This document shows, piece after piece, positions 30,649-42,442 of a stretch of 64,000 nt of DNA. The stretch lies in NCBI RefSeq assembly GCF_963676685.1, contig NC_092353.1:6228207-6292206 (forward strand), written 5' to 3'. The notes beneath the pieces are model-generated. The model had not been told where the DNA came from. It saw nothing but the letters and a program-made list of their open reading frames with translations, and ran no database searches. Numbering within the stretch: the first letter of the stretch is position 1; the number at the start of each line of letters is the position of its first letter. The DNA is from Mytilus edulis. Taxonomy: Eukaryota; Mollusca; Bivalvia; Mytilida; Mytilidae. Position numbers and translations under genes: made by a program.

Positions 30649-30960
30649 GTACATCAGAAGGGTGTTTTTCACCCTCTCACAGACATCTCTGGTACCCAGA
30701 CCGGAGTTTAAACTAGCATGGGTACTATGGGGGCCTCGGTTGGTTAAAGTAGTTCTCGACTTTGACCTGGCTGGAGATCAATCTGCTGATATCTCTTCGG
30801 TTTGTCTGTCCCCCCCCCACCCCCGAGCAGCCCGGTGGTTCTCTCCGAGTACTTCGGCTTCCTCCACCATAATATTATAACAGACTCTGGCCGGTGTCCT
30901 AACACTTCTTGTTGATGGGGTGGGGATGGTCCTTGTAAATATAGATTTGTAAATACGTTA
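30649..30960 (+). repeat. tRNA-derived SINE, 3' part
   Basis: Continues the SINE interrupted at 25272. It contains GGTGGTTCTCTCCGAGTACT followed by CGGCTTCCTCCACC, a sequence like the conserved central domains of mollusc SINEs, and an AT-rich tail (TTGTAAATATAGATTTGTAAAT). The domain name cannot be fixed without comparison to SINE consensus sequences. Confidence 0.6.
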
Positions 30961-30984
30961 GTGACACATCTCAATTAATTCCGA

Positions 30985-31070
30985 TAGGGCAGGCGCGGAT
31001 CCAGAGGGGGGTTCCGGGGGTTGGACCCCCCTTTTTTTTTTGGACGATCAATGTATTTGAATGGGGACAT
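30985..31070 (+). repeat. End of a DNA-transposon-like repeat (GCGGATCCAGAGGGGG)
   Basis: CAGGCGCGGATCCAGAGGGG and a following GGACCCCCCTTT form a small GC-rich hairpin of the kind seen at the termini of some widespread animal DNA elements. Only this end is recognised. Confidence 0.35.
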
Positions 31071-31224
31071 GTAATTGGATTTTGATATTTGATGAACATA
31101 ATATACTAGAATTACTAGATCATGTAGATAGAAATGCAAACTTTACGTCAATTAATTCCATGATACGACAAAGCTGTAAACAATACCTTGACATGGAAAA
31201 GGGGAGGGGGGGGGGTAGTTCCTA

Positions 31225-31600
31225 TATTTTTAGTGGTATGAGTGTGTCGCAAAACAGGGTCCCCTTTTTGTGCCCTGCTGGTTAGAACATAGTCTTTTTT
31301 TTTTTAACAAAGTATTTGTTAAGAACAGGTTTGCTTATTTAACTGTTTAAGGAACCCAGATCTAGAACAGCATCTATTTTTTTTTTATAATCTAGAACAG
31401 GATCATTCCCACATGTCCCAGTGCATATTTTAACAAATGTATACATTTTCTGAGCGTGTCTAGAACAGGGTATGTTTTTCAATATTTATGTTTAGAACAG
31501 GGCATGTTTTTTAATATTTATGTTTAGAACAGGGTACGTTTTTCATTGTTTTCTGGTTAGAACAGGATATGATTTGGCAAGTGCTGTCGGCACAGTTATA
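31225..31600 (+). repeat. CTAGAACAG-rich repeat, uninterrupted copy
   Basis: Carries TTTTAGTGGTATGAGTGTG, CTGCTGGTTAGAACA and several TAGAACAGGGTATG motifs spaced 30-60 bp. It is the uninterrupted relative of the copy split at 20873/24590. Confidence 0.55.
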
Positions 31601-31776
31601 CGGGGAAGGGGAATGTCAGGACTTTTTTCGAGACTTCGGGATCAGGTGTTTTCAAGCTCGGGATTTCGGGATTGATCCTTTCGGGATACGGAAATTCTTG
31701 TTTCCAATTTCGGGATGCCAGGATTTAAATTTCTTTAATTTTTTTTTTTTGCATTTTTAAACTTTTGGGATTCGAG

Positions 31777-31818
31777 CGTCACTGATGAGTCTTTTGTAGG
31801 CGAAACGCGCGTCTGACG
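31777..31818 (+). ncRNA. Hammerhead ribozyme, type I, copy 1
   Basis: Core CTGATGA (31782-31788) and GAAA (31802-31805). Stem I is CGTCA (31777-31781) with TGACG (31814-31818), five perfect pairs. Stem II is GTC with GGC around a 7-base loop. Stem III is the self-complementary ACGCGCGT, too short to fold well alone, so a dimeric form is likely. The predicted cut is after GTC at 31813. Known: such minimal type I hammerheads occur in animal retrozymes and Penelope-like elements. Confidence 0.8.
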
Positions 31819-32176
31819 TATATAAAAAAAATCAGTCCTGGTATCTATGATGAGTTTATTTACAACCACTGGGTCGATGCCACTGCTGGTGGAAATTTAT
31901 TTCCCAGAGGGTATCACCAGCCCAGTAGTCAGCACTTTTGTACTGACATGAATTATCATTGATATGGTTATATTTATAAATTAACTGTTTACAAAATTTT
32001 GAATTTTCAAAATACTAAGGCTTTTCTAACTCAGGCATAGATTACCTTAGCTGTATTTGGCAAAACTTTTAGGAATTTCGGTCCTCATTGCTCTTCAACT
32101 TCGTACTTTATTTGGCATTTTAAAACTTTTTGGGTTCGAGCGTCACTGATGAGCTGTTGTAGACGAAACGCGCGTC
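31814..32176 (+). repeat. Retrozyme-like monomer unit (363 nt) between two hammerheads
   Basis: Lies exactly between the cut sites of hammerhead copies 1 and 2, so self-cleavage would release a 363-nt RNA. It contains CCACTGGGTCGATGCCACTG and AGTAGTCAGCACTT; the same unit recurs at 62199-62554. No coding capacity. Confidence 0.7.
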
Positions 32177-32181
32177 TGGCG
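32141..32181 (+). ncRNA. Hammerhead ribozyme, type I, copy 2
   Basis: Stem I CGTCA with TGGCG (one G-U pair), CTGATGA at 32146-32152, GAAA at 32165-32168, cut predicted after 32176. Stem II (GCTGTTGTAGAC) is weakened: the usual GTC is altered so only part can pair, and activity may be reduced. Confidence 0.65.
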
Positions 32182-32260
32182 TATATACAAAATTTAGTCC
32201 TGGTATCTATGATGAGTTTATCTGCAATGTTGGAGAGTGTCATTTGTTTGATATTCACAT

Positions 32261-32300
32261 ACCAAGGTGAGCGAAACAGGCTCTTTAGAGCCTCTAGTTT
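32261..32300 (+). repeat. Terminal fragment of the tandem-core element
   Basis: ACCAAGGTGAGCG.AACAGGCTC and the following TTTAGAGCCTCTAGTTT match the end of the element at 3031-5346. Only about 40 bp remain. Confidence 0.6.
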
Positions 32301-33008
32301 AAATTATCATTTACTCGATTAATGTGCTTTTCATTTAATGATGGGAATAGTGTTTATCCAAATATCTTTAATTTTTAATCAGTACAGCTTATAAGGACAC
32401 ATCTATCGAATGGTAACGAACTGATTCCTTCGTTAATAATATTATCAGGGGTTGGCTGTTTTGCCGAACAAGCTTATGAAAACTGTGAAAACATCATATC
32501 TAGTCCGAAATCACACATTAAACAAACTATAAAAATTACTTAAACATGATAAAAAGATTGGTGAAAAATCAATGTTGAGTTGCATTGAGATTGAGTGATA
32601 TTAAAGGAGCTGTATAAACAATAAAGGTGATTTGGCATTAATTTTAGTACTACAGATAGAGAGAAACTAAACAAACGAAATGATTAGCAATACAAGATCA
32701 ACACAACAGAGAATTTTATCATGAATTATATCCTCGCGGATCGTCTAAAATGTTAGGGACTGTTCTGTGTTGAGAATGCATATAGACTAAGATGAGGAAC
32801 ACAGGCTTTTGTGAGCATCAAAATCAAATGCCCAAACAAACCTAACGAATGGATAACCACTACCATATTCCTTCCTTTGTACAGGCATTTTCTTATATGT
32901 AGAACATGGTAGATTAAACACGGCTATGCATCTATTGTAATAAAAAGGATTAATGATGTTGCTATTTCGTAATGTAACATGGTCTGCTTATTGTTCTTTT
33001 CCCTCAGA

Positions 33009-33190
33009 CTCTCAACAGACGAACTACATCTGTGAGAGCTGATGTTGAGTCTTTACATGTTGGGGGAAACTAGCCGTGGACAATGCCTATGATGGTTTAA
33101 TGCATTGCTGTCGCTGTAGAGACAGGCCGGAATCGACAACCGGAAAATCTAGAATACAATAAGTGTTCGAATTGTTTAATGAAGAATAAA
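33009..33190 (+). other. Possible terminal exon of an unidentified plus-strand transcript
   Basis: A good acceptor (pyrimidine-rich run ending TTCCCTCAG at 33008) is followed by about 21 open codons in one frame, a TAG, and an AATAAA at about 33185. The stretch is more GC-rich than its surroundings. No partner exon could be identified, so this is only a candidate. Confidence 0.2.
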
Positions 33191-35657
33191 GTTAAAACAT
33201 TACAATATTAGATAATATTTTACACATTGTTTTTTCCAAAGTATTTGTAAATTGAAACATTAATAAAAATGAAACATACATTTTTAATTGTTCTTAATAT
33301 TATAAAACAGTTATAATCAATACCGTACTTATGATCTAAAAACTTTCTTTAAAGAAAAAACAAATAAATTGAACTATTAGAAATGATCTTAAGAATAAAA
33401 AAATTATTTCAAATTATTCCAAACTTACCTAGAAAACAACAATTAAGTCTTCAAATTGAACACAAATTGTAAACCAAGGCTTTTATAGACTTTATTGTAA
33501 TTACTGATTATCAAATTATCTTTGATGTCGTGACCACTATTTATAGAATTTCGAAGTATGGCCAAAACAAACAGATGTTAACGATTATTGTTTAATTATT
33601 ATTAATCTTATGTGTATACAAAACTTGACCATCAAGTAACCAGAAACTAATTAACTCTATGTCGCATCTGCTATTTGTCCCATAATACATTATAAGATTT
33701 TCATTATGATATAAATTGTCATAAATTTGTTTATCTTTAACTTGTACCGACTAATAAATTATATAACAGTCTTTGTGGAATTGAGGAACTCAATTTCCAT
33801 TCTTGATAACAGCATATTGATACCAATAATCTATAATAATATCAGGAATAGTTAGATGGATAGTTTACAACATAGTTTGTCCAAAAGTCATGTCAAACTT
33901 CTTATATAATTTAGAGCATCAATAATCTATACCATATATTTATAAATTGAAAAAAAACAATATAAAGCACAATTTTACGTCACAATAAATCACTCAAATT
34001 AAGATCATCACTCAAAGATTTTACGGTCGCAATCATGAGCTGATTGGCCATTATGACAAAAGTCTGTAAGAAATCATATCTGATATTCTACCTCAGTCAT
34101 AATAACCTTCCATCATTACCGTACTGAACAAAGAAATGACACGACGGGTGCTGTATACTGTGCAGGAAATGCTTACCCTTCCGGAGCACCTGATTTCACT
34201 CCCGGTTTCTAGTGGATTTCCCCGTACGAAATACGTAGTAGTGTCAACGTATATCCCACCTAGACACTAGTAGAAATAAAGTAGGAATTAACCTAGAATC
34301 AAAGGTTCTATACAGAAAGTAGGCGGACAGGAAAAATGAACGAAATTCTGACTGGATTTTATTATATTCCTACTACCAAAATCCTACTACCTAGGTTGAA
34401 TAACAATTTTAAAATTCTGTATTGTTATTTTCCTACTGCATGAAAAAGATTCCTACAAGAATTAATTTATAAATTCCAACCAGAAAATCTTTTTACCTGG
34501 AACGTTATCTTGAGCTGGATTTCTGTTTATGACACACATATTGCAGTGTTAAATGCAAGCAAGTTCCAGTTCACAAATTCAAAAATTGGAGGGAAAAGAA
34601 TGAAAACTTGTATTGGAATACAATGCTGCAAGCTAGGGTCACACATGTACAACTACAATGTAGAAATGTAAGAAAATATTGCTTATGAAGACTGAATTAA
34701 GGGTATTCTTATACATTCAAGATGATTTTTTTATCTGCCTGCCAAAATTGTTTAGTAATCAATTAATTCAACAATAGTGCATAATCTTACTCATTATTCA
34801 TTCATAACTCTTTTCTAAATGTTTATGTTTAACACAATTTCTAGCTTGCATAAATTGCAGTTTTCTGATAAATTTCAAAAGTCCAATTTTTTAAAAATTA
34901 ATTTATTCAATGAATTTCCATGGTTCTTCGTTGTTGAGATTCAAACTTAACTCATTGACCCAGTTGTGTATTTGTGAATACACACTTACATTTTGTATAT
35001 TTTTAGATTCCTATCAGAAAATATTTTTCTGGGTGGAATTTTGAAAAATTCCTAACACGTTTTCTAGTAGGAATATTCCTGGTAGGAATATACAATTTTA
35101 TTCCTAATAAGAAATTCCTGCTAATTTAATTTTTTTCTATTTTCCGTGTGGAATCATATAACCGTCGGACTAGAATATCACTCTTTTTTGGAAGGAATTC
35201 AAAGCAATATTCCTACTATATTCCGTGTACATTGCATATTGAATATTTCATACAGGTGACGTGTTGTTTCTTATTTATTATTTGTTACTGTTGATGTAAA
35301 TGGCTTTTGGTTTTATGAGTCTTTGTTTACTCCTTGGTTGTGATTGTTATTGGCTTGTTATATAGCTAAATAAACTTGTCACTAGTATGACAGTCGTATA
35401 AAATGCCTTTATATTGACAACAAAGTTTGAACAACATAAACAGACATATAAGGTAAACATGTCAAAATTAGGGAACCAACAGTCAACATTGTAACCTCAA
35501 TCTATAAAATGAAAAAAAAAAAAAAATATGTCAACAAAGCACATATTAAGCAAAAGCGAAAGATAAGAATAAAACAAATTTACGGCACGAAAACACAATG
35601 GCGGGTTGTAAGAGTACCAAGCAACGTGGATATAACAAAGATATAAACAAAACAGTA

Positions 35658-35892
35658 AGGCAGCAACCATTTGATTTTCGGGGGGGGGGGGGGGCTATGG
35701 TGACAAGTCGAAAACAATTTTTTTCTTTCAATTTTAGCATTACATATAATGGCAGCTGAGGGTGAAACAAACAATTTTTTTTCTCAGAATCAAAAATAAA
35801 TTATTTTTTTCTCCACAAACTGGAAACAAACTTTTTTTTCCAAAAAAACCCATAGCCCCCCCCCCCCCCAGAAAATCAAATGGTTGCTGCCT
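35658..35892. mobile_element. MITE with poly-G/poly-C inverted ends
   Basis: AGGCAGCAACCATTTGATTT at the left is repeated inverted at the right end; each arm continues into a run of about 15 G (left) or C (right) followed by CTATGG/CCATAG. The interior is T-rich. About 235 bp, non-coding. Confidence 0.65.
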
Positions 35893-35951
35893 AAAAGTAA
35901 ACTGTTCACTGGCAAATATGGTAAAATCGAAATAGCAAACATATTACGTTC

Positions 35952-35957
35952 TTTATT
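35952..35957 (-). terminator. Candidate polyadenylation signal of the shorter ShKT-LU gene
   Basis: AATAAA on the minus strand about 115 bp beyond the stop codon at 36073. Confidence 0.4.
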
Positions 35958-36072
35958 TAAAAGAATAACAAATATTCGCAGTCAATTAAGTTTTTCATAA
36001 GGATTTGATAGTCGTTAAGATCACGCTTTAAACTTGATATTCGTTGAAAGATTTGAGTTCACCATACTGTGT

Positions 36073-39000
36073 CTAATGAAATGAGCTGTCCTGTCTTGAA
36101 GTTTGAGTAGGTGTTAGGTTAATTGCTGATGTTATGTTTGAATTGCATTTTTCTCCAATACAACATCTTCCCTGAAGTGTGAAGGACTGGCGCTTTCCGA
36201 ACACATCGGTCACTGAGTTATGGAACTTCTGACAAGTCTATAAAACAAAACAAACCAATACTTAAACTATTTGCTGGATCTTTTTCAGAATTTGGATTCA
36301 TGTACTATGATCTACTGTGGTTTCATTAATATTCGTTAAATACTAATTTTCGTGGATTTCGTGAGTACAGAAGAACTACGAATTTAAATATTCAACGAAC
36401 TACACATTATCTAAAGGAATGTAAACAGAATTTTAAAAAGGGATTGAACCATAGTAACTTCCTTGATTAATTAAACACTTCAGTTTGAAGATGTTGAAAA
36501 GGAGGGGTAAAAAATATTTTTGAAGGTCAATTGGGCTATTTTTAAGGTTACTGTTATTAAAATGAATATAATATTTTAGAAATTTAACCGTTTTATCATA
36601 AATGTTCCCTGATTTCCCTTGCTTGATTAGATTTAAATGCATAAAGATGGAATTTATAGCAACGACAAATAGTATGGTGAATTTGGGGGTCAAGATTTTA
36701 AACGTCACGATCACAGTTGCTCAAACAACATATTTACATATTGTTCTCAGTATGAATAGTAATATATTGTTACAGGTGAAAAGTCAGCAATAATTGTACG
36801 TGCTTATAAAACTAGACGATGTGATATAATTGTCAATGAGAAAACTATCAATCAAAAACAAACAAATTGGAAAAAAGAAACTAAATACAAACAGTTTTGA
36901 TATAATCATACCTTTTTTTCCATGCATCCTAATCTTACTGCTGGTTTGAAATCATGCGTTAGTACCTCCATCAGAAAGCATTCCTGGAAGGAGGATATAT
37001 TTTAGGATGAAGATTATCAGAAACTATCATTGAAATGCTGGAACAGCGCTAGGAGTAAAAAGTAAAATCACAAAAATACTGCGCTCTGAGGAAAATTCAA
37101 AGCTGAAAGTCCTTAATCGAATGGCAAATTAAAAGTTCAAACACAACAAATGAATGGATAACAACTGTCATATTTCTGACTTGGTACTAATGAGACTAAA
37201 GTATACCTCCATTTGTCTCATCGGTAGTCATACCGAGTCAAGTGAATCAATCTTTATCGTGTTAATCATAAGCACACGTTTATATCTTATAAATAATAAG
37301 TTAACAAATGTAAATATTATTTAGATTAACCAAATACTGTCATGTTCAGATAACACAGTCGGAAGAAGACCATACGCGAAATCGACCACCTACAAGGCTA
37401 GCTATACACGCGAACAAACAAACTGATATAAAAAAAAACTATACATTATGCCATTGATAATTTGCGACATACGAACTTATCTCCTGATGTATAATACCAG
37501 TAATACAAAGTAAAACTGAAAAAAACTCCGAAGAAAATTCAAAAAGGAAAGTCTCTAATTAAATGCCAAAAACACATCACGCGAATGGATAACAACTTTC
37601 ATATTTGTTGCTTGGTACAGGAATTTGGCTATGTAGAAGATGGTGACTTAAACCTGGTTTTATAACTAGCAAAACATATGACTTGTATTTATTTAATTTT
37701 GTTTTGATTTGTGTTTTAAAGCCACATTTAAGCACCACTGTTTTCAGCTATTTTGTTATATTGACAAAGATGTATGGCCAAAACAAGTAGACACACTGGG
37801 TATAAATGTCAAAATTGGGGTATAGCAGTCACCATTGTGTTATAACCTTAATCTCTTTAAAAACATACAAATACATTTTAGAGAGTTAAGTGACTTACCT
37901 TGCCATCATTACATTCCGTTGTAGTATTACATTTGTCTGGAGATTCGATCTCGTCACATGACAGGCAGTTATCTGGTAAGGAAAATAGAGCAGATATTGT
38001 TGGTTAAAAAGATCTGTAGGGGCATTCAAACACATCAGAGGTATTTTATAGTGGGATACAACACAATATCGAAGGAAAGAAACAAATAAAAAATAAAGCA
38101 GTGTAAATAATGTGTCTAACTCGTATGGATATTTGATCTGTAGTCATTCGAAAGAGACATGGCTTGTAAAACATGTCGATGTTTAAGTTGATTTAAGTCT
38201 TTGATACATGATTTTTATCATTAATTGTATTTGTGTTTTAACTTGCTGTCACTGTCAGCAACTGGGAGTACTCTCAAATCGTACTTTCTAGTTAATTTGA
38301 CCTGTTGATACTATTTGTAATGCTTTTTTGTTAATTTTTTTATTAAAATGTTTACTTATTATTTTTTGTGAACTCTTTACTTCAAGTAAATACATTCTAC
38401 ATAATTCCCTTACATTTTTTAGTCTTTTTTACAGGAATTACGACTGTTCAACATAAAACCTTTGACCGACTGACAGAAAATTTGCTTTCCTAAACAAATG
38501 TATTTCAACATTTTCCCAGAAATTCTTTAATTGATTAACTTTAAGTCACTTTATAAAAAGCCCTTGAAGGAAGTCCAATTTTTAAAACACTTTTCAGATG
38601 TATGCGATAATTGTTTTGCTGTACCTATATTTTGACTATTTTATTCCTTATGTCTGTTTTGTTCACGCATCGATGTAAATATAATGGATTTTGATAAGAC
38701 TGTCGTAAAAGTGAGAGGTTTAGCGCTATAAAACCAGGTTAAATCCTACATTTGAAAATGCCTGTACCAAGTCAGGAATATGACAGTTGTTGTCCATTCG
38801 TTTGATGTGTTTTGTCATTTGATTTCGCCGTGTGATTATGGACTTTCCTATTGAATTTTCCTCGGAGAACAGTATTTTTGTAATTTTACTTTTTTCCATA
38901 CTTACAACACTTTCCGCATGTATGTGGACATATGTTATTAGCTATACAGCTGTCAGAACACATATTTGGTATAACTGTAGCTATTCTGGCACAGACATCA

Positions 39001-42000
39001 TCAGCAAGATTCTCACACAGTGTCCTATTCTTTAACTCACCTATGACGACAGTTCTAATTAAATAACTAAAACAGTTTCAATCAAAACAAAATTATAATG
39101 ATAGAGAATGATATTAACAACAACTGATGCGTTCTTGTTGTTATGGGTTTTAAAACATTATAGTCATTTTTACGCCGACGTGAGGCATAATGAGCTGAAA
39201 TCTTCTGACGATAATATTCTATAATTCTTTGTTACAAATGACGCTGCAATTTTCAAATCACTATTCTATGAAGTTTATGATGAAAAGAAATGTTTTTTAG
39301 GTGAATTTATTTTTTTTATATTAATAAACAACATCGGTTTTGCAACTGAGTTATTGTATTTACATTATATTAAGTATAAGTATATTCGCGTATACTATTT
39401 GTTATTGTCTTATCGAATTGACAACAACATGATCAATATTAGATCAAAAGTAAGATAGATACCTAAGTCTCGAAAAAAATAAGAACTTTAATATCAATTT
39501 AATAAAATCCTTGCGACTGTCATACAGGTCTGAGGTGTAGCTAACTATGAAATCAGGTTTTGTTCATTATTTTTTTTTAAAGGAAATTACTTTACCAAAA
39601 GAGGTGAAATATACCAAACGGACATTCAAGGTCAATAATATGACTGTTGTTTTCTATTCTTTTGATGGTATTGATTTTGCAATTTGATAAAGAATGTTTC
39701 TTTGAAATATTCCCTGGAGTTCCTGATTTTTGTTATTTTATTTTTACAGAAAAACATGAGGAAACATTCTACCAGATTTATTTGATTGCTATTACTCCAC
39801 GGTTTGTATCTCCTATCAGTGGAAGCGTAATCTTCAGTTTACAAACATTCACAGACGTCCGAGTCTTTGCTCATTTTGCCTTCCTGTGACTTTTAGATGA
39901 AAAACAGCAATACACGCGCTGTTCCTTTGTATTTCGAGATCTTTTTTTATGGCTGTGTATGTAATGCCTTTGTATGTTGGTAGTATGAAAGGTCGAGTTG
40001 ACATAAATTTCACCTGTTTGCGACTTTTTGTAGTTAAGGAATTATATACAAATTATTAGAATATATTTACCTCCGTCTGGTGACTTCGTATCATTTCCAA
40101 TATTAAGTAACGATGGGGGTTTATTGTTACATTGGTCAGTGTTACAGCATCCTGCATCGATACTTACTCTCTTGGTGTGAGAAATAGAGGAGTACTGTAA
40201 ACATGTCTATAAAGAAAACAGGCATCATATACTGAACTTCACTCCGATTTTTTGTATAGATAAAGTCGGTAGGCTTAGTAAGAAAACTAGGTATGTAGTC
40301 CTCCGCCTGTGTCCGAATCATGTAAATATTAAGGTACCGGTGCGACTTGATTTGCGTTTACCTGAGACCTTATCATGTACATATCGGTATGACACGATTG
40401 TCCTTTGCTTGTAGCGTAATTCTAAAAATCTCGGAGAATTGGTACCAATTAATTATCCTTTGTCAGAAGCCTTACCATGTAAATCATGTACATATTGATG
40501 TATCAGTACTACTCGATTATCCTCTGTCTGTAGCCTTATCATGTAAATTCCGAATTATTGGTAGGACAATATTGTCCTCTGCTGGGCTATAGCCTTTTGT
40601 TTGATTGATTTGACGTTGTTTGGTTGTGATCGGTAAAACATAGATGCATATTCGGGTCGGTAAAATATTTTTGAATGAACATTTCTGATAACCCTGGCAC
40701 GGTATTGTGATTCTGATCATTCTAGAATATTATTTGTTACCAGTGACAGTTGCATGGTTGAGATACAGACAATATCAATTGCATGGTTGAGATACAGACA
40801 ATATCAATTGCATGGTGTTTTATTTTATATTTGTATGATCCGTTCCTTGACGTAATTTACGGTATCCAGCGATTAGGAAGCAGACATTTGATATTTTTTA
40901 AACAAAAAAGGTCTGTACGTTGAAACTAGTTTACATTCAGAATGCTAGGCATCCGATATGAGTATCAAGACATTTTACTTCAGTTGTATTGTTTCTATAT
41001 TTCTAATTGGTTGCTCGCGTACTACTTTACCTTTATTAAAAAGAAAATCATACGTACATGCTTTGATGCACATCCTAGTTTGAATGTTTCTTCAAAATGA
41101 TCGTTGAATGTTTGGACTGTAAAACAATACTGCAATGAAACAAAGAAGAGCAGATTAAATGTAGTTAAATCAAATAATTAGGGGAATATTAATATAAATC
41201 AATTAAACAAATGGTAACATATTATAATATCCATTCATAAAAATTATTTTAATACATCAGCGTTCAATAAATAAATTAATTTTAGTTCATTTTATATAAT
41301 ACTTATCAATATACATGTTTGACAACGAGAATATGTTGGGGTCATGTCTGTTTTAATGTTTACCTCATCACTTGAGTTACATTGTATTATTGTTCTACAC
41401 CTCGTTGCATCAGCTACCTCATGACAACTGTGACAAATCAATGCTGAAAATATAGGAGCGGCAAATTCAAAATTTAAACACTTTGCTTTCTCAATGTACG
41501 TATTCCTTTTAGTATGTAAGATAAGCTTTGATACTGTACGATTTAAAGTTACTACAGTTGAAAAAAACTAGTAGTAATCCGGTCTTCAAGATTAAAAGGG
41601 AATGAAGGTTTGAACATCATTCCTCACTAAAAAAAAGTATATAAGAAAACTATTTGTTCTAAGAACACGACATATGCATACCAATTAACTATTTGTTTTT
41701 CTGAACTTGTGTTTTTGTTTAAGCAGATGAGGAAGAAAAGAGGACCACAACCTCCTGCTATGGATGCAAACATTCTACCAAGAGACTAATGCTGCTAGAT
41801 ATTTGTGTATTGTAAATTCTCGTTCATGTATACTGCACTTTAGAAGCCTGTTCTTTTTCAAATATGATTTACAGCATTTAGATGTAACCATCGACCATTG
41901 CATTATAATATTTGTGAATTGCAAATAATATACCCCAATTTAAATACAACTAAATTATCAAAACTACATACGACATTGTCCACAGAATCTTGTACATAAC

Positions 42001-42442
42001 TTTGCCATACATGGATCGTTGCACATATTTGGGTCAGCGTTTGCCATCAGATTACACAAGGCAATATCCTTATCAAAACACAGACCAGCATTTGTGACGG
42101 CTATCAATGTAATCAAAATACAAACTGAAATAGAGTTTTGCACATTAGGTAAAACACAAACTAACCAGTATTTTTCACGACATTGTTGACCTATACAATG
42201 TGTTTGTATCTAAACTCGCTAGAAACTTGTTTTCACAATCTTAAATCGCCAGGTTCTAGGCTAGTCATCTGAAAACAGTAAACCATGTCGTTCAGGTAAT
42301 AGTGAAGACATACACTATTACAAAGTTAAGATAACCTAATGGCATATGTTATATTGCATTTACGATTTGAAATGGTGTGTACTAACTATTGTAACACATC
42401 GATTGTATGTAAATATTTACCTATAAATTGTACGGCTGCCAT
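36073..42442 (-). CDS. Secreted ShKT-like/LU tandem protein, 302 aa, 9 exons
   Basis: Exons in transcript order: 42442-42421, 42124-41972, 41443-41364, 41129-41058, 40206-40071, 39040-38906, 37972-37899, 36983-36912, 36237-36073; all GT-AG and in frame. The product starts with a hydrophobic signal peptide (about residues 1-21), then a 7-Cys ShKT-like module (CFDKDIALC...CTRFCGQC), a 10-Cys LU/three-finger domain (CHSC...YCFT...GC...AGCCNTDQCNN), a second ShKT-like module (CENLADDVC...CPHTCGKC) and a second LU domain (CLSC...ECF...GC...RCCIGEKCN), ending in a short Ser/Thr-rich tail. No hydrophobic C-terminus for a GPI anchor is evident, so it is probably secreted. LU and ShKT domains elsewhere act in receptor binding, ion-channel block or immunity; the role here is unknown. 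It is a paralogue of the gene at 44590-52996. Not recognised as a named gene. Confidence 0.88.
37085..37230 (-). repeat. Dispersed repeat, inverted copy (TTCAAAGC...GAATGGATAACAAC family)
   Basis: Reverse-orientation copy of the repeat at 38640-38900. Further inverted copies are at 37525-37690, 50415-50510, 51785-51960 and about 32815-32925. They occupy introns of the two cysteine-rich genes. Confidence 0.5.
38640..38900 (+). repeat. Dispersed repeat, GAGAGGTTTAGCGCTATAAA family
   Basis: Marked by GAGAGGTTTAGCGCTATAAA, CCAAGTCAGGAATATGACAG, TTGTTGTCCATTCGTTTGAT and CAGTATTTTTGTAATTTTAC. Same-orientation copies occur at 48600-48840 and, diverged, at 39510-39735. This copy ends only a few bases from the splice donor at 38905. 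Confidence 0.6.
40751..40816. repeat. Short tandem duplication (29-bp unit)
   Basis: TGCATGGTTGAGATACAGAC plus AATATCAAT is present twice in a row, then TGCATGG begins a third time. Intronic, non-coding. Confidence 0.85.

Larger units (their letters stand above)
32300..36072. other. Intergenic region, mostly without recognisable features
   Basis: AT-rich DNA between the repeat cluster and the first cysteine-rich gene. It holds a diverged dispersed-repeat fragment (32815-32925), a possible terminal exon (33009-33190), a short repeat piece near 34150-34215, a run of TTCCTAC/GTAGGAAT motifs at about 34280-35220, and the poly-G/poly-C inverted element at 35658-35892. No convincing gene. Confidence 0.5.
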
